Shown one piece after another: positions 1-8,690 of a DNA stretch of 64,000 nucleotides; the first letter of the stretch is position 1, and every line of letters begins with the position of its first letter. The notes below the pieces were generated by a model. That model did not search any database. It saw only the letters and a program-made list of their open reading frames with translations, and was not told the origin of the DNA. Position numbers and translations under genes: made by a program. This stretch comes from Halochromatium roseum (GTDB lineage: Bacteria > Pseudomonadota > Gammaproteobacteria > Chromatiales > Chromatiaceae), in contig NZ_NHSH01000044.1 of NCBI RefSeq assembly GCF_016653315.1, positions 87,099 through 151,098 on the forward strand, read 5' to 3'.

Positions 1-870
1 GGCGATCTGGCCAGCGACATCCTCGGCAACACGCAGCTGCTTGTCCGGCTGCTTGCGGCTGTTAGCGTGACTGAAGTCGATCATGATCTTCGGCACCAGC
101 CCCGAGTCTTGGATCGCAGTCGCGGCGATGTCGACGCTCTCGGTATCGTAGTTCGGCCGGCTGCCACCGCGCAGAATGATGTGGGTGTCTTCGTTACCCG
201 TGGTGGTGAAGATCGCTGAATGCCCCTCTTTGGTGAGGGACATGAAGACATGGGGACGTGCCGCAGCGTGAATCGCGTCGATAGCGACCTTAACGCTGCC
301 ATCGGTCGCATTCTTGAAGCCCACCGGGCAGGAGAGGCCTGAGGCCAGCTCGCGATGGCCCTGACTCTCAGTGGTACGCGCCCCGATAGCGCCCCAGCTC
401 ACCAGGTCGGCGATATATTGCGGGCTGATCAGGTCCAGGAACTCGGTACCGGCTGGCATACCCTGGTCGTTGAGATCAATCAGCAACCGCCGCGCCAGCC
501 CCAGCCCCTTGTTGATCTCGAAGCTGCCGTCCAGGTTCGGGTCGTTGATCAAGCCCTTCCAGCCGACCGTGGTCCGTGGTTTTTCAAAATAGACCCGCAT
601 CACGATCAGCAACTGATCACTCACCTGATCACGGACGCCAGCCAACTGTTGGGCGTACTCGAGCGCTGCGGCGGGGTCGTGCACTGAACAAGGGCCGACC
701 ACCACCAGCAGCCGGTCATCCTCACCATGTAGGATGTGCTGAATGGCCTTGCGGGTCTCATGCACCGTAGCCGCCGCCGCCTCGGTGATGGGAAACTCGG
801 CATGAAGGTCTTTTGGCGCAATCACCTGTTTGATCGCGCGGATGCGAAGATCGTCTGTTTCGTAACGCAT
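1..870 (-). CDS. 3-deoxy-7-phosphoheptulonate (DAHP) synthase, class I, partial
   Basis: This enzyme condenses phosphoenolpyruvate and erythrose 4-phosphate, the first step of the shikimate pathway, in the cytosol. The 290 codons in view start at ATG 870 (MRYETDDLRIRAI). They carry family landmarks: VVVGPCSVHD for phosphate/PEP binding, VYFEKPRTTVGWKG, a GARTTESQGHRELAS segment, and the late IDFSHANSRKQ segment with metal and substrate residues. The gene runs off the left edge; family members are about 350 residues, so roughly 60 C-terminal residues are missing. The aroF, aroG and aroH isoenzymes cannot be told apart here, so no symbol is given. Confidence 0.95.
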   Translation of the reverse strand, partial: MRYETDDLRIRAIKQVIAPKDLHAEFPITEAAAATVHETRKAIQHILHGEDDRLLVVVGPCSVHDPAAALEYAQQLAGVRDQVSDQLLIVMRVYFEKPRTTVGWKGLINDPNLDGSFEINKGLGLARRLLIDLNDQGMPAGTEFLDLISPQYIADLVSWGAIGARTTESQGHRELASGLSCPVGFKNATDGSVKVAIDAIHAAARPHVFMSLTKEGHSAIFTTTGNEDTHIILRGGSRPNYDTESVDIAATAIQDSGLVPKIMIDFSHANSRKQPDKQLRVAEDVAGQIA

Positions 871-1320
871 GCTCTTCCGTGGTGCGCGTTAAAGCGCACC
901 CTCATCTCTAAACGGCAAATTCTACCTGCGACAGCACCCGCATCGCCATGCGATTGGCCCAAGTTTTGCGGAGTTTCTGCAGCCCTTGCCAGCCAAGACC
1001 CGGCAGACCAGCGTGTCGCCAGGTAGAATCACTGACCTTGCGTCGACCAGCGGTTGGCGTCTGGGCTTTTGGGCCTAACCTTTATCGAGACCGATGACAG
1101 CGGCTGATACCACCGCTTGCCACGGCCGATTGATCAGGGCCGATTGATCAGGTCAATCCTGATATCGAGCCACCTTACACCGAATGCCTCGAGCCGGCTC
1201 GCTGTCGTGCCGATGCAGCTATCTTTAGGCGTCAACTTGACGTGAGCAGCAGCAACACCTCTCCATGATGTCACCCCGAGAACAGCCGAACCTAGCCAGC
1301 CGCTCCGCAAGGACTCGAAC
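871..1320. other. 450-bp intergenic region with a short tandem repeat
   Basis: No gene is visible between the divergent DAHP synthase and lipocalin genes. The stretch must hold both promoters, but no clear -35/-10 pair stands out. At 1124-1152 the 14-bp unit GGCCGATTGATCAG occurs twice in tandem. A Shine-Dalgarno-like AAGGA lies about 8 bases before the lipocalin ATG at 1321. Confidence 0.5.
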
Positions 1321-2076
1321 ATGACGGATCATCCGCCACCGAACCGCCGCCCCACCAAGCCGCCTGCTGCCGATCGTAACAGTGATCCCAACTCCCCCGG
1401 CAGCACCGCTCGCGGCAAAGCCGATGCTCGCGCTGCCAAGGGTGCCGCGAAGAGTGCCGCCAAGAGCGCACCGGGACTCTCCGACTGGGCCGAGGAGATC
1501 TACACGGCCCCGCCAGAGAGCCGGCAGCGTCATGACGTCGACGCCCAGGTTACTGTCAGTACCCGCTTGCGCAAGCCCAGGGTCCATCTGACCGCGCCAA
1601 GCACGGTGCAACACCTGGACCTGAAGCGCTACATGGGACGCTGGTATGAGATCGCCCGGCTACCCTATTTCACTGAGCGCCGATGCACCAAAGATGTGCA
1701 AGCAGACTATCTGCTCGGCGACGATGGTATGGTCTATGTGACGAATCGCTGCACCCATGCCGATGGTGGCATCGGCACCGCGAAAGGCATCGCCCGTGTG
1801 GTCGATCGCAGCAGCAACAGCCGTTTCGAGATCAGTTTCCGCATGCTTTACGGCGTGCATGTGCTCTGGGACCATTACTGGGTGATTGGCCTCGGCGATG
1901 ACTACGAGTATGCCTTGGTCGGTCAGCCCTCGCGCCGCCGTGGCTGGGTGCTGGCGCGCGATCCACAGCCAGCCGAGGAGCTCGTCCAACAATGGCTCGA
2001 CGAATTCTCAGAAAAAGGTTTTCCGGCCCAAGCCTTCGAGCGCACCCGCCAAACGGGCCAGGCCGCTGCAGGGTGA
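1321..2076 (+). CDS. lipocalin family protein (Blc-like) with N-terminal extension
   Basis: The C-terminal ~160 residues form a bacterial lipocalin, a small beta-barrel that binds lipids or other hydrophobic ligands. The hallmark GxW motif is MGRWYEIARLPYF near residue 105, followed by a Tyr/Cys-rich strand and the HYWVIGLGDDYEYALVG segment typical of Blc. Unlike E. coli Blc there is no signal peptide or lipobox. The first ~95 residues are instead a basic, Ala/Lys/Pro-rich low-complexity stretch, so a cytoplasmic protein or a misplaced start are both possible. The stop lies two bases before the next ATG, which suggests cotranscription with the downstream cell-wall protein. Confidence 0.85.
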   Translation: MTDHPPPNRRPTKPPAADRNSDPNSPGSTARGKADARAAKGAAKSAAKSAPGLSDWAEEIYTAPPESRQRHDVDAQVTVSTRLRKPRVHLTAPSTVQHLDLKRYMGRWYEIARLPYFTERRCTKDVQADYLLGDDGMVYVTNRCTHADGGIGTAKGIARVVDRSSNSRFEISFRMLYGVHVLWDHYWVIGLGDDYEYALVGQPSRRRGWVLARDPQPAEELVQQWLDEFSEKGFPAQAFERTRQTGQAAAG

Positions 2077-2078
2077 TC

Positions 2079-4226
2079 ATGCGGCGACCAAGGAAGCCGA
2101 CTCATCACTACTGGTCGCTGGCGCTTGGCCTCGGACTCTTGGCTGGTGGCCTGATGACCGCCTCAGCAGACTCTGACATCGCCAATAAGTCTGGCATCGC
2201 CAATGAGACGGACGAAAGCCAGCATGTCCTCGATCAGCCGCCAAGCGCACAAACGCTGGCAATAGCGGAATATCGTGCCCAGGCCGAGGCTGAGGCGCGC
2301 AACTACGATCGCACCCAAGACATCTCTCCACGCCAGATGCTGATCTTGCTCGAGATGGCGCAACGAACTGGAAAGAGCCTGGGTCAGGCACTCGCAACCG
2401 GCGAGTTCGAAAGCGCGCGGACTTGGAACGACTTTGTCCGACCGACGATCGCGGAAGGCCGGCTCGGCTCGGCGACCGGGGTCTGGCAGTTCATCCCCTC
2501 AACCTTTTACCGCATCATCAAGCGCTATGGCGCAGAGCTGTTAGCGGTCAGCGCGGCAGACCCATCCCAGGGTCGCGACCACATGGATCTCGGCGCCGGG
2601 CCATTCAACGATCAGCAGGTGCGCTCGCTCATTGCAGAGACGGTTGCCGGCGTACGCGATGCCGAAGATGAGCAACTGCAGCTCCTGCGGCACAATTTCG
2701 CGGTTCTTGCCTTCGCCAAGCACTATCTGAGCGTCGACTCTGGGGCCAAAACGCCGGAAGAAGACTACCTCTTCCACTTTCTCGGCGAGAAACGCGGCCG
2801 GCAGATCTTGGCGCTGGCGCGAGGGGAGGCTCGCCACACCCTGAGCGTTGCGCCGGCACAGACCAACAGCGAGCTGCGGCCGGCAACAGGGTTAGGCCTC
2901 GCCAGCAGCAGACAGCGACAATCCATCCAACTCCCGGGCAGTCGCCTGAGCCCGGGGTTGTCTGACGCCAACCCACTGGCCGCCGCCAGGCAGCGGCGCC
3001 TGTTAGCGACAACAGGACTCATCCCGAAAGATCGGCCATCCTCAGGCTCAAGACCAGATCGGCTCGGCACGCTAGACCCTCGGCTGAGCGGCTCCGCGGT
3101 GTATCGCAGGCCGTCCGGTGCCTTATCAGGCCCTGCCATTTGGACGAGTCCAGATCGCAGTCAACCTGCCCGCCTCTCATCTCAATGGGGCTTTCCGGCC
3201 AATTCACCGGTAGTGACCGGAAACGCGGGCATGTTTTATCGCGACGCCAGCACCAAGACCAACCCTTACACCTGGGCGGAATTCTTGGATGCGCTCTCGG
3301 CACGCGTCCAGGCCAAACAGCAACCAGCCATGGTCCGCGCCAAATATGGCGTCGGTTTCCAGATCAACGGCGGCGACATGCCAGACTGGTCGCTGAATGG
3401 CGAGAAGATCACCAACAGGCTCGAGTTTCGCCATGAACTCACTGGCAGCCTGTTACTGCCGGCGCCATTGGTCAATGGGCCGCTCGATGCCGCCGAGACT
3501 CAGGCCTACAAAGAGCGCCTCGCCGAACTGATTCGGAAAGGGGATGACAAGCCCCTGACCCGTTTGCCGCCGGAGGCCCGCTCCGCGCTGCAACACCTCG
3601 GGGTTTTGGCGCCGGATGTGAACGCTGCGGACACCAATCACCCAGCGGTTCGCGAGGCGCTGCAGGCCTTTCGCGATCTCGTCGGCAAGGACAGCCCGGT
3701 TGATCCCGCATTGGCTGACAGCCTGATGCCGAGCGAGCGTGTCGCGCTCGAACTCTATGATCAGCGCATCGCCCGCTATGCAGCCCTGCAGGCCGGTCAG
3801 CGAGCCGCGCTGCAAAGCGGCTTGGATCTAATGGCCATCAACCGGCTCCTGAAGAGCCATCAGCGCAGCTCGAGGCCGCACATCGCGCGACTGCAGCAGG
3901 CGCTGGCCGAAAAAGGCCTACAGACTCAGACTCATGCGCGCAAACGCACCCAGACGGCGCAATTCGACGGCATTGCCGGTAAGCTCACGCAAGCCGCGCT
4001 CAACCAATTCCAGCTACGCAATGGTCTAAGCCCGACCGATGGTCTGCTCGACCCAGTCACGGTCGCGATGCTCGACCTGCCGCCGATGGGTCGCAACATC
4101 TTCCTACCGCCATCCGGCCCCTATTCGCCAATCGACGCCGCGCCCGAGAACCCTCGGCACTGCGCAACGCCCGAGGTGACGCGCAATCTTGCCTTCTATC
4201 ACCTGCTGCCGAGACCGGATGGATAA
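2079..4226 (+). CDS. exported lytic-transglycosylase-like protein with C-terminal peptidoglycan-binding domain
   Basis: A 715-residue protein starting at ATG 2079, just after the lipocalin stop. This start gives a clean signal peptide (basic MRRPRKPTHHYW, a Leu/Gly core, cleavage near TASA). Residues ~60-220 resemble a lytic-transglycosylase fold: a Glu in the ATGEFESA segment, then SATGVWQFIPSTFYR and an Ala-rich helical region. A ~150-residue low-complexity linker follows. Residues ~610-680 look like a PG_binding_1 domain (IARLQQALAEKG, then FDGIAGKLTQAALNQFQ). It probably acts on or binds murein in the periplasm. Whether it is catalytically active is not established here; the family assignment is by motif only. 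Confidence 0.75.
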   Translation: MRRPRKPTHHYWSLALGLGLLAGGLMTASADSDIANKSGIANETDESQHVLDQPPSAQTLAIAEYRAQAEAEARNYDRTQDISPRQMLILLEMAQRTGKSLGQALATGEFESARTWNDFVRPTIAEGRLGSATGVWQFIPSTFYRIIKRYGAELLAVSAADPSQGRDHMDLGAGPFNDQQVRSLIAETVAGVRDAEDEQLQLLRHNFAVLAFAKHYLSVDSGAKTPEEDYLFHFLGEKRGRQILALARGEARHTLSVAPAQTNSELRPATGLGLASSRQRQSIQLPGSRLSPGLSDANPLAAARQRRLLATTGLIPKDRPSSGSRPDRLGTLDPRLSGSAVYRRPSGALSGPAIWTSPDRSQPARLSSQWGFPANSPVVTGNAGMFYRDASTKTNPYTWAEFLDALSARVQAKQQPAMVRAKYGVGFQINGGDMPDWSLNGEKITNRLEFRHELTGSLLLPAPLVNGPLDAAETQAYKERLAELIRKGDDKPLTRLPPEARSALQHLGVLAPDVNAADTNHPAVREALQAFRDLVGKDSPVDPALADSLMPSERVALELYDQRIARYAALQAGQRAALQSGLDLMAINRLLKSHQRSSRPHIARLQQALAEKGLQTQTHARKRTQTAQFDGIAGKLTQAALNQFQLRNGLSPTDGLLDPVTVAMLDLPPMGRNIFLPPSGPYSPIDAAPENPRHCATPEVTRNLAFYHLLPRPDG

Positions 4227-4251
4227 CATTGAGCTAGGCCGAGAGCCCTGG

Positions 4252-4524
4252 CTACTGCTTTGGTGGCACGTAACCCTCAGGCATCTGCGCGCCGTCGCCG
4301 AAGAAGTACTGCTCCATCTGCTCCTCGAGAAACTTGCGTGCCTTTGGGTCCATCGGGCTCAGCCGGTTCTCGTTGATGAGCATGGTCTGATGCTTGAGCC
4401 AATCGGCCCAGGCCGGCTTCGAGACGTTCTCGAAGAGACGCTGACCAAGCTCGCCGGGATACGGCTGGCGGTCCAGACCTTCGGCTTCGCGGCCGAGCTT
4501 TACACAGTTGACCATGCGGCTCAT
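4252..4524 (-). CDS. yggX: probable Fe(2+)-trafficking protein YggX
   Basis: A 90-residue cytosolic protein of the YggX family, linked to iron handling and protection of Fe-S clusters from oxidants. It starts [16 protein letters not shown] with the conserved early Cys. It also has the family segments [33 protein letters not shown] and the acidic C-terminal helix with EQYFFG. It follows mutY by 18 bases on the same strand. This mutY-yggX order is common in gammaproteobacteria and fits, since MutY is itself an Fe-S protein. Confidence 0.96.
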   Translation of the reverse strand: MSRMVNCVKLGREAEGLDRQPYPGELGQRLFENVSKPAWADWLKHQTMLINENRLSPMDPKARKFLEEQMEQYFFGDGAQMPEGYVPPKQ

Positions 4525-4542
4525 CGGGCTACTCCTGTCGTT

Positions 4543-5682
4543 TCATTTGCTTGGTTGGCGTTCGCTATCGGCCTCGGCAACAGCGCGAGGCGTGGTTGTT
4601 CCCAGCTCGGTGAGTAGGCGTCGTATCGGCGCCGGAAGCCCGAAGGCGCCAGGCTGAGCCGGATCGATCCAGCTCGTCTCGGGCTGATCGCCGACTCGGG
4701 CAGTAGTTGCCGCCAGCTTGACCAACACCGGTCGCATCTCGAGCTGGAAGTGGCTGAAGGTATGTCGGCGCCGAGGCAGCATTTCAAGTCGCAACACGCA
4801 TGCACCGAGCTGCGAACGGCACCAATCCTCGGCATCGGCATCGACGCTTAGCTCAGGCGGCGTCCAGAGCCCACCCCAGATCCCGGCCGGCGGCCGGCGC
4901 TGCAGCAGCACCCGCCCGTGCGGGTCTTGGATCAACAACAGCTGTGCGGCACGCAATGGCACCTGCGTGCGCGGCTTGGGCGCCGGATAGGCACTGACAG
5001 CATCCTGCGCCAAGGCTTGGCAGCCATCCGCCAGCGGACAGACCGAGCAGGCCGGGCTTGCGCGCTTACAGAGGGTTGCGCCAAGGTCCATCATCGCCTG
5101 GTTGAAATCAGCGACCTGCTCGATCGGGGTCAGCGCCTCGGCCAGCGCCCACAGCTGGGCCAAGACAGCGTTGCTGCCCGGCCAGCCCGGAATCGCAAAG
5201 TAGCGCGCCAAGACCCGTTTACAGTTACCGTCGAGGATCGGATGGTGCTGGCCAAGCGCCAGCGACAGAATGGCGCCAGCCGTCGAACGGCCGATCCCTG
5301 GCAGCGCCTCGAGCGCCTCGATCTGCTCAGGAAAGCGACCCTGATGCTCGGCAACGATCACCCGCGCGGCACGATGCAGGTTGCGCGCCCGCGCGTAGTA
5401 GCCGAGCCCAGACCAGAGGTGTAACACCGCATCCTGGTCGGCAGCGGCTAGCGACTGCAGGTCGGGGAAACGCGCCATGAAACGCTCGAAATAAGGCACT
5501 ACCACCGCGACCTGGGTCTGCTGCAGCATGATCTCCGAGACCCAGACACGATAAGGCGTCGCATCGCGTTGCCAAGGCAGGTCGTGGCGGCCATGGCGCT
5601 CGAACCAATTGAGCAGGCGCTGCGCGAACTCGTTGGCGATCGCCGAGGTTGGTGTCGGCGGGCACCTGAGTTTAGCCTGCAC
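4543..5682 (-). CDS. mutY: A/G-specific adenine DNA glycosylase MutY
   Basis: Removes adenine mispaired with 8-oxoguanine in base-excision repair. The 379 residues contain the catalytic Glu in [10 protein letters not shown], the helix-hairpin-helix [18 protein letters not shown], and the catalytic Asp in [14 protein letters not shown]. The four-cysteine Fe-S loop is intact (C-x6-C-x2-C-x5-[18 protein letters not shown]). The C-terminal third is the NUDIX-like 8-oxoG recognition domain ([18 protein letters not shown]). The start is a GTG at 5682 preceded by an AAGG-like site; no in-frame ATG is nearby. It lies 24 bases after asmA in the same direction. Confidence 0.97.
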   Translation of the reverse strand: MQAKLRCPPTPTSAIANEFAQRLLNWFERHGRHDLPWQRDATPYRVWVSEIMLQQTQVAVVVPYFERFMARFPDLQSLAAADQDAVLHLWSGLGYYARARNLHRAARVIVAEHQGRFPEQIEALEALPGIGRSTAGAILSLALGQHHPILDGNCKRVLARYFAIPGWPGSNAVLAQLWALAEALTPIEQVADFNQAMMDLGATLCKRASPACSVCPLADGCQALAQDAVSAYPAPKPRTQVPLRAAQLLLIQDPHGRVLLQRRPPAGIWGGLWTPPELSVDADAEDWCRSQLGACVLRLEMLPRRRHTFSHFQLEMRPVLVKLAATTARVGDQPETSWIDPAQPGAFGLPAPIRRLLTELGTTTPRAVAEADSERQPSK

Positions 5683-5706
5683 CTTTCACCTTTGCGTCCT
5701 GCTGAC

Positions 5707-8169
5707 TCACCGCCCGAGCAGCCCCGGCAGGATCTGCCGTAGCCCATCGCCGAGCCCCTTGATGCCGGTGCGTTCTTCGATCTCGTCGAACAGTCCACTG
5801 TCTTCGCGCAGCGCGCGCCGAGCCGCTGTATCGAGCGCGCTCCGCACATCGACCTCCCAGCGTGGATCGGCCCAGGGGCCACGCGCGCTAATCGGGATTG
5901 GGATGCCTTCCAACTCCTTGATACCCCGGCCCTGGCCCTTGGGTGGTTTGGTCATCACCGCCTGCAGGTTGAGCGCAATCTGCTCTGTGGTGAGGTCTAA
6001 CTCACCGCGGCCATCGATCTTCAGGAGGTTCGATCGCAGCTGAATGTCGTCACTGCTGAATTGGCCCTCCGCCCCTTTTGCGCTCAGAGTCAGGGCATGA
6101 AAGCGGGTCAGATTCTCGGCATCCTCGCGCGAGACACCAATCGCACCGATGGTGCCGGTGATCAACTGCCCGAGATCAACCATGGTCACAGCACCGTCGC
6201 GCACCGCAAAGTCGGCATCACCACCCAAGGTCGAGAGGATCGAGGCCGAATCGGCACCGCGAGCAAACAGATCGAGATCGATCTCAGCGAGACCGGTGAT
6301 CGGTACCTGATCGTATCCGCCGAGCTGGAGTTCAGACAGGAGTGCGGCCAGATCGACGCCGCTCGCAGTCGCCTTGAGCCGCAGGTCTGGCCCCGACGCC
6401 AGAGCACCCGCGGACTGCGCATCGAGCGCTCGCGCTGATCCAGATCCGGGTCCGGACGACGCCTTATCTGCAGCGGGCGCTGAATCCGGCTCTCGCCATG
6501 TCTGTGGGCCCTGCGCACTAGCAGCCAACTGACTTGCGGCGAACTGTGTCTCCAGACGACCACCGTAGAAGTCAGCGTTTGAGTCAAGCTCGACCGAATG
6601 CGGAAGCAGATGCCCACCGAGCTGTACCGAGCGAAAGCCGAGACCACCGCCAAGGCGCAGCTCGCCGGCAGCCAGTTGCAGCCGAAGACCCTGCTCAGGC
6701 TGCCTGGCCGCCGGTGGCAGGGGTGGTAACGGCGGCAGCTGAGTTGTCGCCCGGTTGAGCGAGGCGGCAGATGCGGCTAGCGCGGCATTGGCCGCAGCAG
6801 GAGGCACAGTCGACACAGGGTTGGCCGAGGCAGTGAGCGCTGGCGCAGCGTCAGCTGAGACGGCAGGCGCGGTTGGCCCAGCAGGCCCAGAAGCGGCCCC
6901 AGAAAGAGGCACGGCGCCAGCCAGATAAGGATCAAGATCAAGCCGGTCGATGGCCACCGCGAGCCGGCCTGAGAACGGAGTCAACGGCCCCTGCGGCAGC
7001 CGGAGTCGCGCCACCGCGGCCAGCGGTGTCTGATCGATGATCAACGCCGCGTTGTCGATCGCCACGGCAAGGCCACGGAGCTGCAGATCAAACTGACCGC
7101 CAACCCGCCTCAAGGTCACCGCGTTACCGGGCAGCGTCAGCGCGGTCTGCTCAACAAGCCAAGCACGCAGATCAAACGGTGGCACGCGAACCTGACCGTC
7201 GATGCCGAGACCCGAAGAGGTCGGAAACAACTGCGCAGCCCCAGTGATCTGCAGCCGATCGGCGAGCAGTTTGAACGGATCGATCGCAAGGCGAGCACTT
7301 ATCAGATCGAGTCGAGCCTCCGCATCAATCTCGATCGGCGGCCCCTGGCCACCCGCACGACGACCAAACCGCAGGCTCAACGGTCGCAACACAAGCTCAG
7401 TGAGCGGATCTGCCAGCCTGATCTCGGCCTCGGCTAAGCCAGGCAGCGAGATCATTGGCGTCAACAGCCTAAAAGTCGCATCCAAACGACCACTGCGTCC
7501 CGGGACAATCGGACCTGCTGTCAGGTTCAACGCCTCCAGACCAAGCCTTGAGGTCGTGCCGGTCGTCGTGGCTGGCCCCATCAGCTCGCCATCGCGAATC
7601 ATCAGGCGGCGAATCGGCGGCAGTGTCGGCAGCAGTGTCGGCGGGGAGGCCACGGCTGCAAACTGAGCATCGGCGGCAGCTGCATCGGCGACACCTGCCA
7701 AGAGGTGATGATCGCGCTCGCCCCCGCGACGCATCAGATGGCTCGCAGTCGGAGAAGGCGTAGCCTCAGATGGAGACGGAGCAGCAGAGGCCATCGGCAA
7801 GCTGAGCTTTGGACGATCGAGCAGCACTTCGGCAAGCACCAGACGCCCCATCACCAAAGGCCAGATGGCGGCCTCCAGCTGCAAGGCCTCGACCGTTGCC
7901 AAGACTGGGGCCTCAGCTGCAGCAGTCTCGGAAACCCGCAACCCTTGGAGGCGAAGACGCGGCGTCGGCAAGAGCCGCAGCTGCCCGATGGACTCGACCT
8001 GGGTCGGCCGGCCCAGCGCGAGGCTGATCTCGGCTTCGAGGTCGCGCAATAGCGGCTGCTTGTCGATCAGCGCCGGCGCGACAGCGGCAGCAGCCACGAC
8101 AAGCAACAACAGCGCAAGCACTAGGCCTAGGGCCAGCTTGATCCAACCCGGCGTGATCCAACCTGGCAT
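5707..8169 (-). CDS. AsmA family envelope protein
   Basis: An 820-residue AsmA-family protein; the family acts in outer-membrane biogenesis and bridges inner and outer membranes. Residues ~9-32 form one N-terminal membrane anchor (KLALGLVLALLLLVV). The typical AsmA start follows (LRDLEAEISLALGRPTQVES), and the C-terminal AsmA_2 portion has DVRSALDTAARRALRE near the end. Two Ala/Ser/Pro-rich low-complexity stretches (about residues 125-165 and 420-490) look like linkers. It is the first gene of the asmA-mutY-yggX run. It is similar to E. coli AsmA in size but not necessarily its ortholog. Confidence 0.88.
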   Translation of the reverse strand: MPGWITPGWIKLALGLVLALLLLVVAAAAVAPALIDKQPLLRDLEAEISLALGRPTQVESIGQLRLLPTPRLRLQGLRVSETAAAEAPVLATVEALQLEAAIWPLVMGRLVLAEVLLDRPKLSLPMASAAPSPSEATPSPTASHLMRRGGERDHHLLAGVADAAAADAQFAAVASPPTLLPTLPPIRRLMIRDGELMGPATTTGTTSRLGLEALNLTAGPIVPGRSGRLDATFRLLTPMISLPGLAEAEIRLADPLTELVLRPLSLRFGRRAGGQGPPIEIDAEARLDLISARLAIDPFKLLADRLQITGAAQLFPTSSGLGIDGQVRVPPFDLRAWLVEQTALTLPGNAVTLRRVGGQFDLQLRGLAVAIDNAALIIDQTPLAAVARLRLPQGPLTPFSGRLAVAIDRLDLDPYLAGAVPLSGAASGPAGPTAPAVSADAAPALTASANPVSTVPPAAANAALAASAASLNRATTQLPPLPPLPPAARQPEQGLRLQLAAGELRLGGGLGFRSVQLGGHLLPHSVELDSNADFYGGRLETQFAASQLAASAQGPQTWREPDSAPAADKASSGPGSGSARALDAQSAGALASGPDLRLKATASGVDLAALLSELQLGGYDQVPITGLAEIDLDLFARGADSASILSTLGGDADFAVRDGAVTMVDLGQLITGTIGAIGVSREDAENLTRFHALTLSAKGAEGQFSSDDIQLRSNLLKIDGRGELDLTTEQIALNLQAVMTKPPKGQGRGIKELEGIPIPISARGPWADPRWEVDVRSALDTAARRALREDSGLFDEIEERTGIKGLGDGLRQILPGLLGR

Positions 8170-8189
8170 GATTCAGTGCCTTTCTGGCA

Positions 8190-8531
8190 TCAGTCAGCGC
8201 CCTTCAATGTTCCTGGCCACAACGCCTCCTGGCCACAACGCCAACAGAGGTCGAAGCTGCCATCGACCAGCTCGCCGCATCCGCGACAGACCCAAGAGGC
8301 TGCCGCAGCCCGCGCCTGATTCTCCGCGAGCCAGTCGTTGAGCAAGGTCTGAGCACGTGGCAAGTCTTGGTCTTCGATGACCCAGATGGTGGGATAGACA
8401 TCGGCGGGAAGCTCACCGGCCGCACCGGAGAGATAATCGCCAAAGACACGGGTCTCGACCTTGTGCCGGTCGAGCAGATCACGCAGCAGCTGTGCCTCGA
8501 TGCGGTCGGCGGTCTGATAGAGTTGCTGCAT
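8190..8531 (-). CDS. DUF2007 domain protein with C-terminal zinc-ribbon-like motif
   Basis: A 113-residue protein of unknown function. The first ~70 residues match the DUF2007 pattern (MQQLYQTADRIEAQLLRDLL, then a strand, then ADVYPTIWVIEDQDLPRA). The C-terminus has two CxxC pairs (CRGCGEL and CWRCGQE) that could bind zinc. The start at ATG 8531 is preferred because an upstream in-frame start would lie inside the tRNA-Gly gene. It is read in the same direction as that tRNA, 14 bases after it, and may share its promoter. Confidence 0.82.
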   Translation of the reverse strand: MQQLYQTADRIEAQLLRDLLDRHKVETRVFGDYLSGAAGELPADVYPTIWVIEDQDLPRAQTLLNDWLAENQARAAAASWVCRGCGELVDGSFDLCWRCGQEALWPGTLKGAD

Positions 8532-8545
8532 GATCGGAAACAGAG

Positions 8546-8619
8546 TGGAGCGGGCGATGGGAATCGAACCCACGTTAGAAGCTTGGGAAGCTCCTGTTCT
8601 ACCATTGAACTACGCCCGC
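8546..8619 (-). tRNA. tRNA-Gly(CCC)
   Basis: Read on the minus strand, the acceptor stem GCGGGCG (8619-8613) pairs with CGCCCGC, followed by discriminator T and an encoded CCA (8548-8546). The D arm (AGTTCAATGGTAGAAC) and T arm (GGTTCGATTCC) are standard. The anticodon loop TTCCCAA gives anticodon CCC. The sequence is very close to E. coli glyU. Total length is 74 bases with CCA. Confidence 0.95.
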
Positions 8620-8690
8620 TTCGACCTTGGATTGTAGAGCCGGCGCCGAGCAACTGCAACGGCGCATCGCATCATTAAATACCACCGACC